A stretch of DNA of 64,000 nt, from NCBI GenBank assembly GCA_928212115.1, contig CAKMRJ010005634.1:177318791-177382790 (forward strand). Reading direction: 5' to 3'. Below the pieces are notes generated by a model that was given only the letters and a program-made list of their open reading frames with translations, was not told the origin of the DNA and made no database searches. Below are positions 10,514 through 21,864 of the stretch, piece by piece. The position numbers and the translations under genes are program-made. Each line of letters starts with the position of its first letter. Position 1 is the first letter of the stretch. This DNA comes from Lactuca virosa (taxonomy: Eukaryota; Streptophyta; Magnoliopsida; Asterales; Asteraceae).

Positions 10514-12134
10514 GATTCTGATACACGATAAGAAATGAGCTCGTGAGCAACTATGGTTGACTCTACATGTATTCTAATCATTTATATCTATATATAAATT
10601 TCTCATTTTGTTATACTGTTCTCAATGATTCGACCTACATCCCTATGATGCAGTCCTGGTAAAGGGTAGAAGTAATTTCCTAGAATGGTTATAAGACGAG
10701 TGTCATCCGAACTAAGTTATCTTTGGTTGGTGGGTATCATGATCCCACTTTCGAAAAGATTTGAAATTAATTCATAATAGAGTCTACTTAAAATAGACTT
10801 ATGAATTTGATAAGTAATCACTCTCAATCGAGATTTCGTGATCCGATTTATTGTTATTAGACGTGATAGGAAAAGGTGATAAACTTAATACCTAACGTGA
10901 GTAGTATAATCACTAACTCACTAGGTTGAATCGATTTATTAGTTATTAGAGTGACGCAAAATGTACCCAAACACTTCGCATGCATCACACGTGGTTTTCC
11001 TCTGTTCTCTGTTCTACTCTTGGCGGTAAAGATTTGTTGTCTCCTGATATCTATATGGTGTCCTTCTCTTCTGTAGGTATATTGAATTCCTGTGCCATCT
11101 TATTTCCGATTCTGACACTGATTCCCATTACTTTATAATAAAAAATTCTAATCTCGGAAGTTCATGCGAACCTCTCATCGGTGTCCTTAATAAGGTAAAG
11201 GTACTCGGTGGTTTCTATAGTTTCTCTACTCATTATCTGTTTCTTTCTCGGAATTCTCCTAATGAAACTCTGCTGGATCTTCGTTGATTCCTCCGGTGGT
11301 TGTTGGAGTGGTTACATCTATCTAAGTGGTTTATACGAGAATGAGAATGTCTAAAGAATCTATGAGATTAATAAAACATTTTTGGTACAAATATAATTTT
11401 ACGAAGATGATCCATTCCGGTCTTTCTATAATCACATAGTGTGTACCGATTATATATAATCTATATCAAATAGACCTTCGAATAAGTGATCCTACTCTAA
11501 AACCACATCCAAACAAGGAAAAGGAAGTAGAGTGAAAATCACATATTCTAAGTCTATAAAATCTCAACTATATATAACTTTAACGTAAACACTTAGTAAT
11601 TATAAACCTACCAGAAGAGATCTTTTAAAATTTCCCAAAATTTTATTTTTCGTATTTAAAATACTCTTATAGTATTTTAATTATATGTTTGATTCTAAAA
11701 CTTCCTGATATAAGAAGTCGATAAGTTTTTAGTTTCGTGGCTATAGCATCATAAAATAATCCTATAGTATTTTATACTTTATGTTTGGTTCTAGTATTCT
11801 TTTAGTACCTAGGTAAGTTTTAGACTTGTTGCAACACCACCATCACTCCCAAACACATGTTAGTCATATCTCAAACAAATATAGTTGATCGGGCTATATT
11901 GATCTCGGATATGATTACATAACTGTCCAGGTTTAACTGCAGTGTCCAACATCCAAATACTTTTGTTTTGTTCTTCTTGTGATACTCGTTCTAGTATATA
12001 CATTTTGCATGTACTTATACTTTTATAAAATATTGTTATATTTTAAAGTATAACCCTTGGTCAGAGTGTTTTTATCCCAATGTGTTTATAGTTGTATATC
12101 TTTTATGACTGATATATTGAGTTCACTAAAACAT
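10514..12134 (-). other. A 5' leader (no coding sequence seen), with hairpin module copy 6
   Basis: About 1.6 kb between the primer-binding site and gag. I find no gene. At about 11430-11605 it contains the sixth hairpin module: arms AATCACATAGTGTGTACC...TATATATAA and inverted partner, core ACCACATCCAAACAAGGAAA near 11501-11520. The rest is AT-rich with no recognised motif. Confidence 0.6.
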
Positions 12135-12148
12135 GCTCTGATACCAAT
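12135..12148 (-). other. A primer-binding site (tRNA-Met)
   Basis: GCTCTGATACCAAT on the plus strand is the reverse complement of TGGTATCAGAGC, the usual complement of the 3' end of initiator tRNA-Met, directly beside the LTR start at 12150. Confidence 0.85.
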
Positions 12149-13264
12149 CTGTCACACCCCCAAACCGGAACGGCGGAAACGTTCGGGGGAGGAGGACGTC
12201 ATGTCAAGTATCACAACACATGCATTATAGTAATCAAAGTACAAACAACCATTGAATTACTATTGTATAAGTCTTTACATAAGTGTTTAAACAATACATA
12301 TTCAAACATCAAAAGTAGTATAGTAAAAGACAAATGACGCAGCACGGTACTAGGCTGTCTTCTCAAAAGCTACGGGAGTGTACCTGTCTACTAGATTCCT
12401 GAGAATACAAGTTATTTTGAAAGAGAGGATCATAATTTAAGTTGGTGAGTTCAAAAGTAATAGTTATGGTTGCTCTAGTTTTAAGAAAGTGATTGATTAA
12501 GTTCCAGAAAATCCAATATTTTCTGTTGTATATAAAAAGTAGTTTTAATCCCATAAAATCGTTCTGTAAAGCAGTTTTAATCCCATAAAGTCGTTCTGTA
12601 AAGTAGTTTTAATTCCATAAAACCGTTCCATTTAAGTGTTATTATACTTATAACCTAGTATGACATAATTTTAATTCACCATAAAATTATAAGAAAAATG
12701 TTTTCCGTTTTGGTTGTGGAAGATGATTGATGCAATAGTATTTCCTAAAAATACCCTACTGGTGTAATAACCACCCTATTATTAAACTGGTTAATTAGGG
12801 TTAAAATGTGATAAAGTTGTAACCATGCTGATAGACTAGAGTAAAAACGACGACCTTCTGGTGTCGAACCTGAATATGTGACATTTGTCACCCCATGGCT
12901 TGTCTGTCGGACTGTAGCTAGCAGTCGGGATGTGGGATTGTCATTCCCGTATAGATCTATACACACAATATCCGCTCTCCCTCCAGGAGACTTTGGTTAC
13001 AAGAGTGTAACATAGCAAGTATATTTGCTATGTCCTGAAGACGTACCATCACATTTTGTTTTAAGTAAAGATCGAATTATATCCTTTTCTTGACAAAGTA
13101 GTTTAACCTCGTATACTTACCTAGAAAATAGATTTCCTCATTTGTTTCATAATATATACCTATTATAATTTATATGGTCTATCTGATTAGCATGATCTAT
13201 CATGAGTGTACCCCCTTGCTCAGCGTGATACAAAGGTAATGATACCGACTGAAGTGACCTTTTA

Positions 13265-13405
13265 TATTCATATATGTATAATATATATAATTAAGAAAGG
13301 AAACGACCTTCGGACAAATACACCACCTTAAGCCCACATCCAAACAAGGAAAAGGAAATAAGGCAATTCATTAGTCCTAAGCCCTTTAAGTCTTATTTAT
13401 ATATC

Positions 13406-13441
<36 letters not shown>

Positions 13442-13895
13442 ATTATATAATATATTATATATATAATATTAATATATATATATATTATATATAAATGATT
13501 TTGACAATTATAAGTTTAAAGAGTTATAAAAAACATTAAAAGAGCTTAACGGTATTCTAAAAAGAGTTTATGTGACATTTAAAAGAGTTTACATGACTTT
13601 AAGTCGTTATGGAAGTATTTGGTAATCCTTTATTTTCAACACAATATTTAAAAGTAAAAGGATTAACATTAATGATTCTCTAGAACAATGGTAACCACAA
13701 TTGTTCTTACTATAATCACTTTGTTTATACTAACTATATATAACCTAATATCGAACGGACAGTTGAATGTGTGAATCTGCCCTAAGTCGACAACCAGACA
13801 AAGAACATGAGATGTAGCGGAAGTAACACATTCCACTGCTTATCGGATATTAATTATATATAAGTCTGATGTATAAACTATGGAATTATAGAATT
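13265..13895 (-). repeat. Hairpin modules, copies 7 and 8 (A right LTR)
   Basis: LTR counterparts of copies 2 and 3. Copy 7 has core CCCACATCCAAACAAGGAAA at about 13336-13355; copy 8 has the more divergent core TCGACAACCAGACAAAGAAC at about 13786-13805. Arms are again imperfect inverted repeats containing TATATATAA. Confidence 0.6.
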
Positions 13896-14325
13896 AACCA
13901 TTAAAAGATCCTTTATGTTATACTAGTTTAATAATCAGTGTTAAACCTTTTTTGTGATTGATATCACAGGTAAATATTAACACAATTTAATTGTGTTCAA
14001 CTTGTACCCCCCCCCCCCCCCCCTTAAAAGCATTTAAAATATTTAAAAGATAGATTATAGGGGTATGAACTCACCTGATGTTGGAGATTCGATTGAAGAT
14101 ATGATGTAGGATGTTTGGTATGCCAAGTGAAGTCCCGAGCACCAAATGGATCCTATTTGGCATATATTGACATATATAGGATACATTAGTGTATATAACT
14201 ACTAAAATGTAAGGGAAACAACCCTAGGAAGTAGGAAACACTTTCAATTAAGTGTTAGAACCACAAATAGAAGGTTGAATGATGATCGCGGACACACAAG
14301 AGGAGTTCTTGGCCCTATGGAGTGT

Positions 14326-14688
14326 CACGGCCCAAGAACACATGAGTGTTCATGGCCCAATATGAAGGGTTCACGGCCCTATGAAGGGTTCACGGCCGTG
14401 AACTCTTGAAGATCATGAAGATCACGAAAAGAAGTGTTTCATCTAGGCTAGAATTAAGTGTTTAAAAGGGACTACAAGAAGAGGGATGAGATACTTACGT
14501 TTTTTGAGTGAAAATAGGGCTTTCACTTGATGATACTTGAGAGAGAATGGGAGAGTTCACGGTTGGAATATGAGAAATGAGGAGAAAATGGCTAACACTC
14601 CTATATATATATCTATATATATATATATCTATATATTATATATATTCTAGATATATATCTATATATATATATATATATTATATATATA

Positions 14689-14733
<45 letters not shown>

Positions 14734-14860
14734 GCGAGGGTTCACGGTCCGAAGGGTTCATGGCCGTGAACCTCGTTTGCGGTTTGAAGGCGCTGGCGGT
14801 CGAGAAGTATTCACGGTCCGAGGGTTTGCGACCCTGGTTCACGGCCGAAGTCTACTTGTT
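14326..14860 (-). repeat. Cluster of TTCACGGCCGTGAA palindromes and half-sites (A LTR)
   Basis: One perfect 16-bp palindrome at 14388-14403, a near-perfect one at about 14754-14775 (TTCATGGCCGTGAAC, one CG to TG change) and half-sites (TTCACGGCC, TTCACGGTCC, CGGCCC) near 14326, 14349, 14370, 14741, 14808 and 14840. Same CGGCCG centre as in F and H with a family-specific flank. Confidence 0.75.
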
Positions 14861-15090
14861 CTTGGTTGCGAGGCTGCTGTCCGAAGGGAAAGAAAGAATG
14901 GTCTTCGGACTTCAAGCTTTTACCTCTTAAACACATAACACCTTGAATACAAGGTGTAAACACTTCTAAAATATTAATCTAACTCATTTAAGATAGAATA
15001 AGATTTAAGTTGACTTTAGTTGACTCAAGTTTGACTTTGATTGACTAGGGTTGACTTTACAAGAAGAAAATAACGGGGTGTTACATGTTA

Positions 15091-15445
15091 TGTCCAACTC
15101 CTTAGACAATCTACATGCCAACTCATGACAGTCTTATTTCATACTTACTTCCAACGTATGATCGACCGTGGATAGTTTGAATAATAATAATAATAATAAT
15201 AATTTTATTATTCTGGAAGTCAAAACATGCAAAGTGAAACAATAGTAAATAATTGACACAAGACAGTAACTTTTCTTATAAATAAAACTCCTTTTATTCA
15301 ATCATAAAATGTCAATTACAATTTAGCTATTACAAGTTTCATTTTATCTAATTACTAAAACTAATATTGTCCTTTAGCCCAATGCTCATCGCATGCTGCA
15401 AGTGCTTAACCCTATTCAGTCTCTTTGTAAGGGGGTCTACTGGGT
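15091..15445 (-). other. B 3' untranslated region, second part
   Basis: Continues the B sequence interrupted at 6551. It matches, inverted, the C sequence just before 35560. It contains an (AAT)n run at 15181-15203 and the degraded end of the B polyprotein near 15360-15445. No separate gene. Confidence 0.7.
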
Positions 15446-17548
15446 TGTTCTATGACGATATCCCATTTACAACGAGGTGCCCTTCTTCTACTTGATGTCT
15501 TATGAAGTGGTACTTTTTGTCGAGTTGTTTGGATCTACCATGATCTCTCGGTTCTTTGGTTAAGGAAACCGCCCCTTCATTATCGCAGAAAATCTCCACA
15601 GGATCCTTTATGGATGGATTTACTCCAAGGTCTCCGATGAAGTTTTTCAACCATATCGCCTCCTTCGATGCTTCGCTTGCTGCTATGTACTCTGATTCGC
15701 ACGTTGAATCAGCTACAGTCTCCTGCTTGGAACTTTTCCATGTCACTACTCCTCCATTCAGGGTAAACACCAAGCCCGACTGAGAGCGGAAATTATCTCT
15801 GTCGGTTTGAAATCTGGAGTCGCTATACCCTGTCACTCTCAAATCATCACTCCCACTGAGGGTAAGGACCCAGTCCTTAGTCCTCCCAGGTACTTAATAA
15901 TGTTCTTAACCGCAGTTTAATGAGCTTTACCAGGATTCCCTTGATATCTGCTGACCATGCTCGAAGCAAAGGCCACATTCGGGTGAGTACAAGTCATAGC
16001 ATACATGATCGAACCAACTGCGGAAGCATATGGTATATGACTCATTTCTGCTATCTCAGCCTCTATACTCGGACTCTGAGTCTTACTCAGTTTGGCATTG
16101 CCTTGGATAGGTAAGTCACCTTTCTTGGAGTTCTCCATGCTGAAACATTTCAACACCTTGTCCAAGTATGTACTTTGACTAAGTCCTATTAGTCTTTTAC
16201 TTCTGTCTCTCAATATCCTTATCCGTAGGATATAGGCAGCTTCTCTGAGGTCCTTCATAGCGAATGACTTCCCAAGCCAGGCCTTAACCTCCTGCACGGT
16301 TGGGATGTTGTTTCCTATGAGCAGTATGTCATCTACATACAATACCAGAAAGCTCACTATACTCCCACTAGCTTTGACGTATACACAAGACTCATCCTCG
16401 CTTCTCGAAAATCCAAACTCTTTGACTTTCTCATCAAAACAAAGATTCCATTTGCGAGATGCTTGTTTCAATCCATAAATGGATTTATCAACCTTACACA
16501 CTCTATTAGGCTACTTTGCATTGACAAAACCCTCTGGCTGACTCATGTAAACATCTTCAGCCAACTTTCCATTACGGAAAGCGGTTTTGACATCCATTTG
16601 CCATATTTCATAATCATGAAATGCAGCTATGGCCAACATCACCCTTATAGATTTAATCTTCGCTACTGGTGAGAAGGTCTCATCATAGTCAAACTCCCGG
16701 AGTTTGAGTATAAAGCCCTTCGCAACCAGTCGCGCCCTATGTGTTTACGTCCTATCCATGTCAGTCTTCTTCTTGAAGATCCATTTACACCCGACTGTCT
16801 TACGACCTGGTACATTATTAACCAAGTTCCAAACTTGATTGTCATACATGGACTGAATCTCACTGTCCATAGCCTCTTTCCATTTTGCAGACTCGGGGCC
16901 TGCCATGGTTTCCTTGTAGTTGTTACGTTCATCCAAATTTACCTGTGTGCTATCACTGATAAAGGTATCACCTTCAGTGGTAATATGGAAACCATAAAAA
17001 TCAGGTGTATTTCTAACTCTAGTAGAACGCCTTAGAGGTAAGGACTCGTCAATTGGATCAACTGGAGTTTCCTCCTCAGGTTGATTGCTAGTGTCTGAGG
17101 TTCCTTCACCGCTTGACTCTTGAAGCTCTTCAAGGTCAATTTGTCTCCCACTGTTTTCTTGGCCTATGAGTTCTCTCTCGCGAAAGACTCCTCTCCTCGC
17201 AACGAATACAACATTGTCACTCGGCATACCTTTTTGGTAGGGACTAGCTTAAGGATATGGGCGGCAGTCTCTAAGGCATACCCCCAGAATGAGATAGGTA
17301 ACGAAGCTCGACTCATCATGGAACAAACCATGTCTAGCAAGGTTCTATTGCACCTCTCAGCCACAACATTAAGTTGTGGTGTCCTAGGTGGCATCAATTG
17401 CGAAACAAGTTCACATTCCTTAAGATAGTCAAGGAACTCGATACTAAGATACTCTCCTCCTCGATCGGATCGCAACATCTTTATCTTCCTGCCCAATTGA
17501 TTCTCCACTTCTTACTTAAGCTCTTTGAACTTTTCAAAGGTTTCCGGA
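15446..17548 (-). pseudogene. pol: B integrase end, reverse transcriptase and RNase H
   Basis: Pieces in several minus frames: integrase (17508-17230: MLRSDRGGEYLS, a changed NVVAERCNRTLLD, SFWGYALETA), RT start (17225-16663: GCKWIFKKKTD), RT core (16501-15917) with intact LVLYVDDILLIG, and RNase H (15842-15450: GYSDSRFQTD, KQETVADSTCESEY, EIFCDNEGAV). Compared with C, about 225 bp is missing at 17225-17235, where LVPTKK jumps to the region before RERE. Several frameshifts and stops. RNase H has DSR at the first-Asp motif, as expected for an intact first Asp. Confidence 0.9.
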
Positions 17549-19210
17549 TTATGCTTGATTAAGTAAAAAATACCCATATCTACTATAATCATCAGTAAAA
17601 GTCACATAGAAGCGGTTAGCATCCCTTGTGGCGGATCTCAATGGTCCAAACACATCAGTGTGTATGAGATCCAACAGACCTTCACCCCTTTCACAGGTAC
17701 CAGTGAAGGGTGACTTGGTCATCTTTCCAAGTAAACAAGATTCGCAAGTGTCATCCGACTTTAGGTGGAATGACTCACAAACTCTATCCTTTTGGAGTTG
17801 GGCTATGCGCTTCTTGTTGACATGTCCAAGACGACAATGACACAAACATGCCTTATCCAATTCATTGGAAGAATCAATATTCAACACATTATTTCCTATG
17901 TTATCTACAACCATCATAGTTTCGTATATACCATTGCAAGGTAATTCTTCAAAATAAAATACACCATTACAATAAGCATAAATACCACCATTTTCATTAT
18001 TAAAGGAAAAGGTAAAACCTTGTTTATACAAACTGTGAAAGGAAATAACATTTCTCTCCATATCGGCCGAGTAACAACACCTATTCAAATATAAATTAAA
18101 ACAGTTACTAAGCAATAAAGAATAAACTCCGATCTTGGTCACAGGCGACACTTTCCTATTTCCCATGATTAAGTTTATCTTCCCGTGCTCCACATCCCTA
18201 CTTCTTTTTAGTCCCTGCAAATCAGAACAAATGTGAATACCCCAACCTGTATCAATGACCCAAGAATTAGTATGTGATGAGTTATTAGATTGAATAGTGT
18301 AAATACTTGCAAAGGAGGGTTTGATCTTCCCATCCTTAATGTCCTGCAAGTACTTGGGGCAGCTTCGTTTCCAGTGCCCTTTATCATGACAGTGGAAGCA
18401 CTCTTCTTCCTTCGGATTGGAAGAGGGATTAACAGAACCAACTTTTGTGCCACTTGAAGAGGATCCATCAAGAGACTTTCCCTTGCGGCTCTTGTAGGGA
18501 GCCTTCCTCTTCTTTCCCTTCCCATGTCCGATTCCCAGAACAGGGGCATAAGTAGTAGTAGGAGTAGACACAATCGATTTGCCTTTCAGGTTGCTTTCTG
18601 CAGTCCTAAGAAGGCCTTGAAGCTTGCTAAGAGTGACCTCCTCCTTGTTCATATGATAAGTCATACGAAACTAATCATAACAAGAAGGTAAAGAGTGTAG
18701 AATAATATCTATGGCCAACTCTTCATCAAAATTAACATTTAATTTAAGCAAGCGGTCCACGAATCTCTGCATCTTCTGTAAGTGGACTGTGATGGGTTTA
18801 CCATCCTTCTTTTTGGTTGTGATCATGGAGGAAATGATCTTATACCTCTCTTGCCGAGCACTTTGATGGTATCTTTCCATCAAATCATGATACATTTAAT
18901 AGTGGTAGTACTCCTCGTAGGACTTCTGTAGCTCAGCAGTCATGGTTGCAATCATTAGACACGACACCTTTGTCGCATCCCTCTCATGAGTAGTGTGTCC
19001 AGCAATTTGTTCAGGAGTAGCAGTGGTGACATCAATCTCCTTAAGCTCTTTATCTAGGACATATTCCTTGTCCTCATAGCGAATAACCATTCTGATGTTT
19101 CGAATCCAGTCATTGAAGTTCGAGCCATCAAAAATGACCCTCCCACATAGGTTCATGAGGGAGAAAGAGTCTGAAGGGATTGAGTTGGAAGCATTCTTTA
19201 GGATAGACAT
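17549..19210 (-). pseudogene. gag: B gag, protease and integrase N-terminus
   Basis: One minus frame from ATG 19210 to 17549 interrupted by only two nonsense codons (18896-18898 and 18671-18673). Gag of the UBN2 type (LCGRVIFDGSNFNDWIRNIR) leads to a complete zinc knuckle CFHCHDKGHWKRSC (about 18405-18364), the copia protease with intact SWVIDTGWGIHIC (about 18270-18225), the GAG-pre-integrase domain (LCHCRLGHVNKK) and the start of the integrase core (HTDVFGPLR, FTDDYSRYGY). A frameshift near 17560 ends it. Confidence 0.92.
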
Positions 19211-19214
19211 CTAT

Positions 19215-19994
19215 AAAAGAAGAAGAACAAAGTTTAGATTAGATGATAATCCTTAATATTACACCCAATATGAAATATTAAGGCTAGGACCCAACACAAT
19301 ATTCTACAATTGCGGAAAGGGATGTCGTAATCCAATTGTAAAATATTTGATGGTAGGTAAATGACGATTTACCAACTTCCACCATGAAAAAAATAGATTA
19401 TTAAGTTTTTAATTGGATTTGAAATTCCTAGATATTTGAGATTCATTAAACTTTTCAATGGCATGTTTAAATCTTGATTGTGCCATTCAAGTTTGTGACT
19501 GGGATGCCGATGATCACAAACAAGGAGTGAATAACCATGCAAATTAGCTTGGTACACCCAATGTTACAAATCACCTAACCAATGTGTCAGTTAACCACAC
19601 ATGCTCCATTGATCTATGATTAACACCAAGTTACCCTTTGCCACACATTGTCAGTCCCATAGTAGTGTGTCGGTTAACCACACATGCTCCAATAATGACT
19701 TAACAAGGTGCAAAGTGTAATTTCATGGATTAGCACCATTTCACATTTTTCCTAAAGTAACTAAGATTGCGAATTTTAATAAAAGTTTAGTTGCTTTATA
19801 TTTTACCAATATACTTTTAATGAGCGAGAATTAATGTCCTATCCTACCCGTTCGGCACCAGTCAAGGAAGCGGTGGCTGAGAGTGGACACCCATTAACTA
19901 CCATTTTATAGGCAGTAACCTTATACCCCCTCCCCCCCCCCTTCTTATAGATCAGCTTCGTGAATGAGGCCTACTAACGGTAAGACTGACTTTG

Positions 19995-20040
<46 letters not shown>

Positions 20041-20769
20041 ATATATATATATATATTGTTAAACTTATAATATTATAAAGTATAAGGGTTGAATTTTAAC
20101 TTTTAGAACTCTAGGGTTTGGAATTAAAGTTTCATTAGTGTGACTTTACAAATTCCATAACTTGAGGGCAAGATTTGAAACTTGTCAAAACTCTTCACAT
20201 TCATAACTTAAGAGTTTAATTGGATTTTAATGTATGAGACGTTTCATTTTCCATAACTTGAGGACAAGTTATGGAGGTCATTAAAATGCATTTAGATCAT
20301 TTTTCTAACCACTAATATTATCACATAATCTATGATCTAACTAAACTCATAATCAAGATAATTTCTAATCAACAATTTAAAAGCAATTTTGTTTATCATA
20401 TAAAAACAACAATTATTTTAAAATTTTGACAATTATCTTGTGGTTGGATGAGTACAAGCACTACCATATCATAAAAAACATTTTCAATGATCCAAAGCAG
20501 TTTGTGGTAGTGTTCCAAATCCAAACCAGGTCAAGAAACTCGAAATTCTGCACACAGAGCCTTCAACTCGTTGAGTACATGAACTGGACTAACCGAGTTG
20601 CTTTGTTACTGAGTGGAATCGTTGAGTACATGAACTGGACTAACCGAGTTGCCTTCAACTCGAAATTCTGTTCATGTACTCGACGAGTTCAACAGTCGGA
20701 GGCCAAAATTTCGACTTTTTCAGCTTTGAAAAAACTAGTAAGCAACAAATATAATTGAAAACAATCCTA
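19215..20769 (-). other. B 5' leader with conserved block, duplicated TGGTTAAC motif and (TA)n
   Basis: Noncoding. In element sense it contains a direct repeat with changes around TACATGAACTGGACTAACCG (about 20574-20663), the (TA)n microsatellite (19998-20056), a block conserved in C and G (19840-19990, antisense on the plus strand: ACGAAGCTGATC..., CCGTTCGGCACC) and two copies of GGTTAACCACACATGCTCC or near variants (19589-19607, 19672-19690). The block lacks about 13 bp present in C and G. Confidence 0.75.
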
Positions 20770-20783
20770 GGCTCTGATACCAC
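20770..20783 (-). other. B primer-binding site (tRNA-Met)
   Basis: GGCTCTGATACCAC (plus strand) is complementary to the TGGTATCAGAGC consensus and abuts the LTR start TGTTAGG at 20784. Confidence 0.9.
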
Positions 20784-21524
20784 TGTTAGGTTTTGAGCAC
20801 TATAACACTCCTATGGTGCACATGCAACCCTAAATGCTTTGGATCTATGTTTTCTCTATTATACATACATATTTTCGATTTTTCCAAAGCATTGTCCTAA
20901 CTAGCATACAAATTGCCAAATGAATAAAACATCTAGATAGATGACATACCTTTTAAAAGGACTTGTAGTTATTGGCCTTTGAAAGCTTGAGCACCTCAAG
21001 TGTGATGCCTCTAATTGTTCACAAACACCAATATGCAAGAGGATGATTTAATAGAATAAGTTACTTGTCTCAATCAGAGGAGGCAACCATTTTTGGCTAT
21101 GGAGGGTTCTATTTATAGTGTTGGACGTGCTAGGGTTACACTTGGTAAACCCTAATAACCCATGACGTTACACATTCTCATGCTCCATGGGTTTAACCTC
21201 CACGGACTATCCACGGATTATTTTAGCCCATAATCATGGATCATTAGCCCATACTACAAGAATGATTGATTTACATATCAATCCCCATATATTGAATTAG
21301 TCTCTTTTGATCACAAAATTAATAAATTAAATCTTGATCACTACTAATAAAATAATTCCGTATTAATATATTCTACTTGTAATATATTAATAAGCCATAA
21401 ATAACCTTATTCTCAAAATACATCCTATCAAATTGCACTGGTGAAGGCAACCCAAAAGGACTATGCTACACTCGGGTCAAGTACATACCAGTTATAGTTA
21501 TGAGCTTATACACCAAATCCAACA
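20784..21524 (-). repeat. B 5' LTR (right copy, 741 bp)
   Basis: TGTTAGGTTTTG...AAATCCAACA with a short inverted terminal repeat TGTTRG/CCAACA. It matches the left copy 5215-5923 and is related to the G LTRs (shared order GTATGTACTTGACC..., GGTCCTTTTGGGTTGCC in element sense). Confidence 0.9.
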
Positions 21525-21860
21525 GATAGTATAACACACTAGACATGTATCGAACACAGGGAACAGTGTTTTATCTACTACTAATTAATTACTAATAAAA
21601 TGGAAAATGGTTTTTCTCTAGTTTTACAATACTAGAAACTTGATTTACCAAACTAACTAACTATCAACTAATTAAGCTAACACTAAACTAAGAAAGGAAC
21701 ACGAAGATTAATTAACCAAGTTAATTAAGGTACTTTCGTTTAGCTTCATATTTATTTGTTATTATGGTTGATTCATGGAAGTGGAATGGATTATAGTTCA
21801 ATTGGTTACCGATTCCTATAATAACGAAATTCGCCTTCACTCCTTTACTAGTGTTCACCT
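21525..21860 (-). repeat. E 3' LTR fragment (left)
   Basis: GATAGTATAACACACTAGAC... matches 46940-47400, including the phrases ATCGAACACAGGGAAC and GTACTTTCGTTTAGCTTC. The match ends near 21855 (TTTACTAGTGTTC, counterpart about 47470); about 60 bp before that point is also deleted. Left of 21525 it is cut by element B, so B inserted into this LTR. Confidence 0.75.
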
Positions 21861-21864
21861 CCTT

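Larger units (their letters stand above)
6552..15085 (-). mobile_element. Element A: Ty3/gypsy retrotransposon with long LTRs, internally deleted
   Basis: Termini are TGTCACACCCC at 6552 and GGGGTGTTACA at 15085, an imperfect inverted repeat. The flanks are TGCTA (6547-6551) and TGTTA (15086-15090), a 5-bp target duplication with one change; the uninterrupted target is recognisable from the matching stretch in element C near 35540-35560. The right (5') LTR is 12150-15085; the left (3') LTR is truncated. A Met-tRNA primer-binding site lies at 12135-12148. Internally only pieces of gag, protease and integrase remain. The gag and zinc-knuckle style match element F. Confidence 0.9.
12150..15085 (-). 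repeat. A 5' LTR (right copy, full length, 2936 bp)
   Basis: Begins TGTCACACCCC and ends GGGGTGTTACA (plus-strand reading). It holds two hairpin modules (about 13265-13420 and 13720-13895), a C17 run at 14007-14023 (C6 in the other copy), AT microsatellites (about 13405-13495 and 14600-14730) and the palindrome cluster of the family (14326-14860), including GTTCACGGCCGTGAAC at 14388-14403. Open frames rich in Ile/Tyr in this area are microsatellite translation, not genes. Confidence 0.9.
5215..21524 (-). mobile_element. Element B: Ty1/copia retrotransposon, split by element A
   Basis: Minus-strand copia element. Left (3') LTR 5215-5923, right (5') LTR 20784-21524; both end CCAACA on the right, but the left copy lacks about the first 31 bp (TGTTAGG...). 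A Met-tRNA primer-binding site (GGCTCTGATACCAC, read on the plus strand, 20770-20783) adjoins the right LTR and a polypurine tract (reverse complement of CTCCCACTTGG) adjoins the left LTR at 5925-5937. Gag-pol runs from 19210 down to about 15380. Its 3' untranslated part is interrupted at 6551/15091 by element A. It is the same lineage as C, in opposite orientation. GATAG at 21525-21529 is a possible target duplication whose partner was lost with the truncated left end. Confidence 0.85.

Noticed and set aside
14577..14930. 117-codon plus-strand frame rich in Ile/Tyr
   Set aside because: Translation of the (TA)n microsatellite and LTR palindromes of element A; no family pattern.
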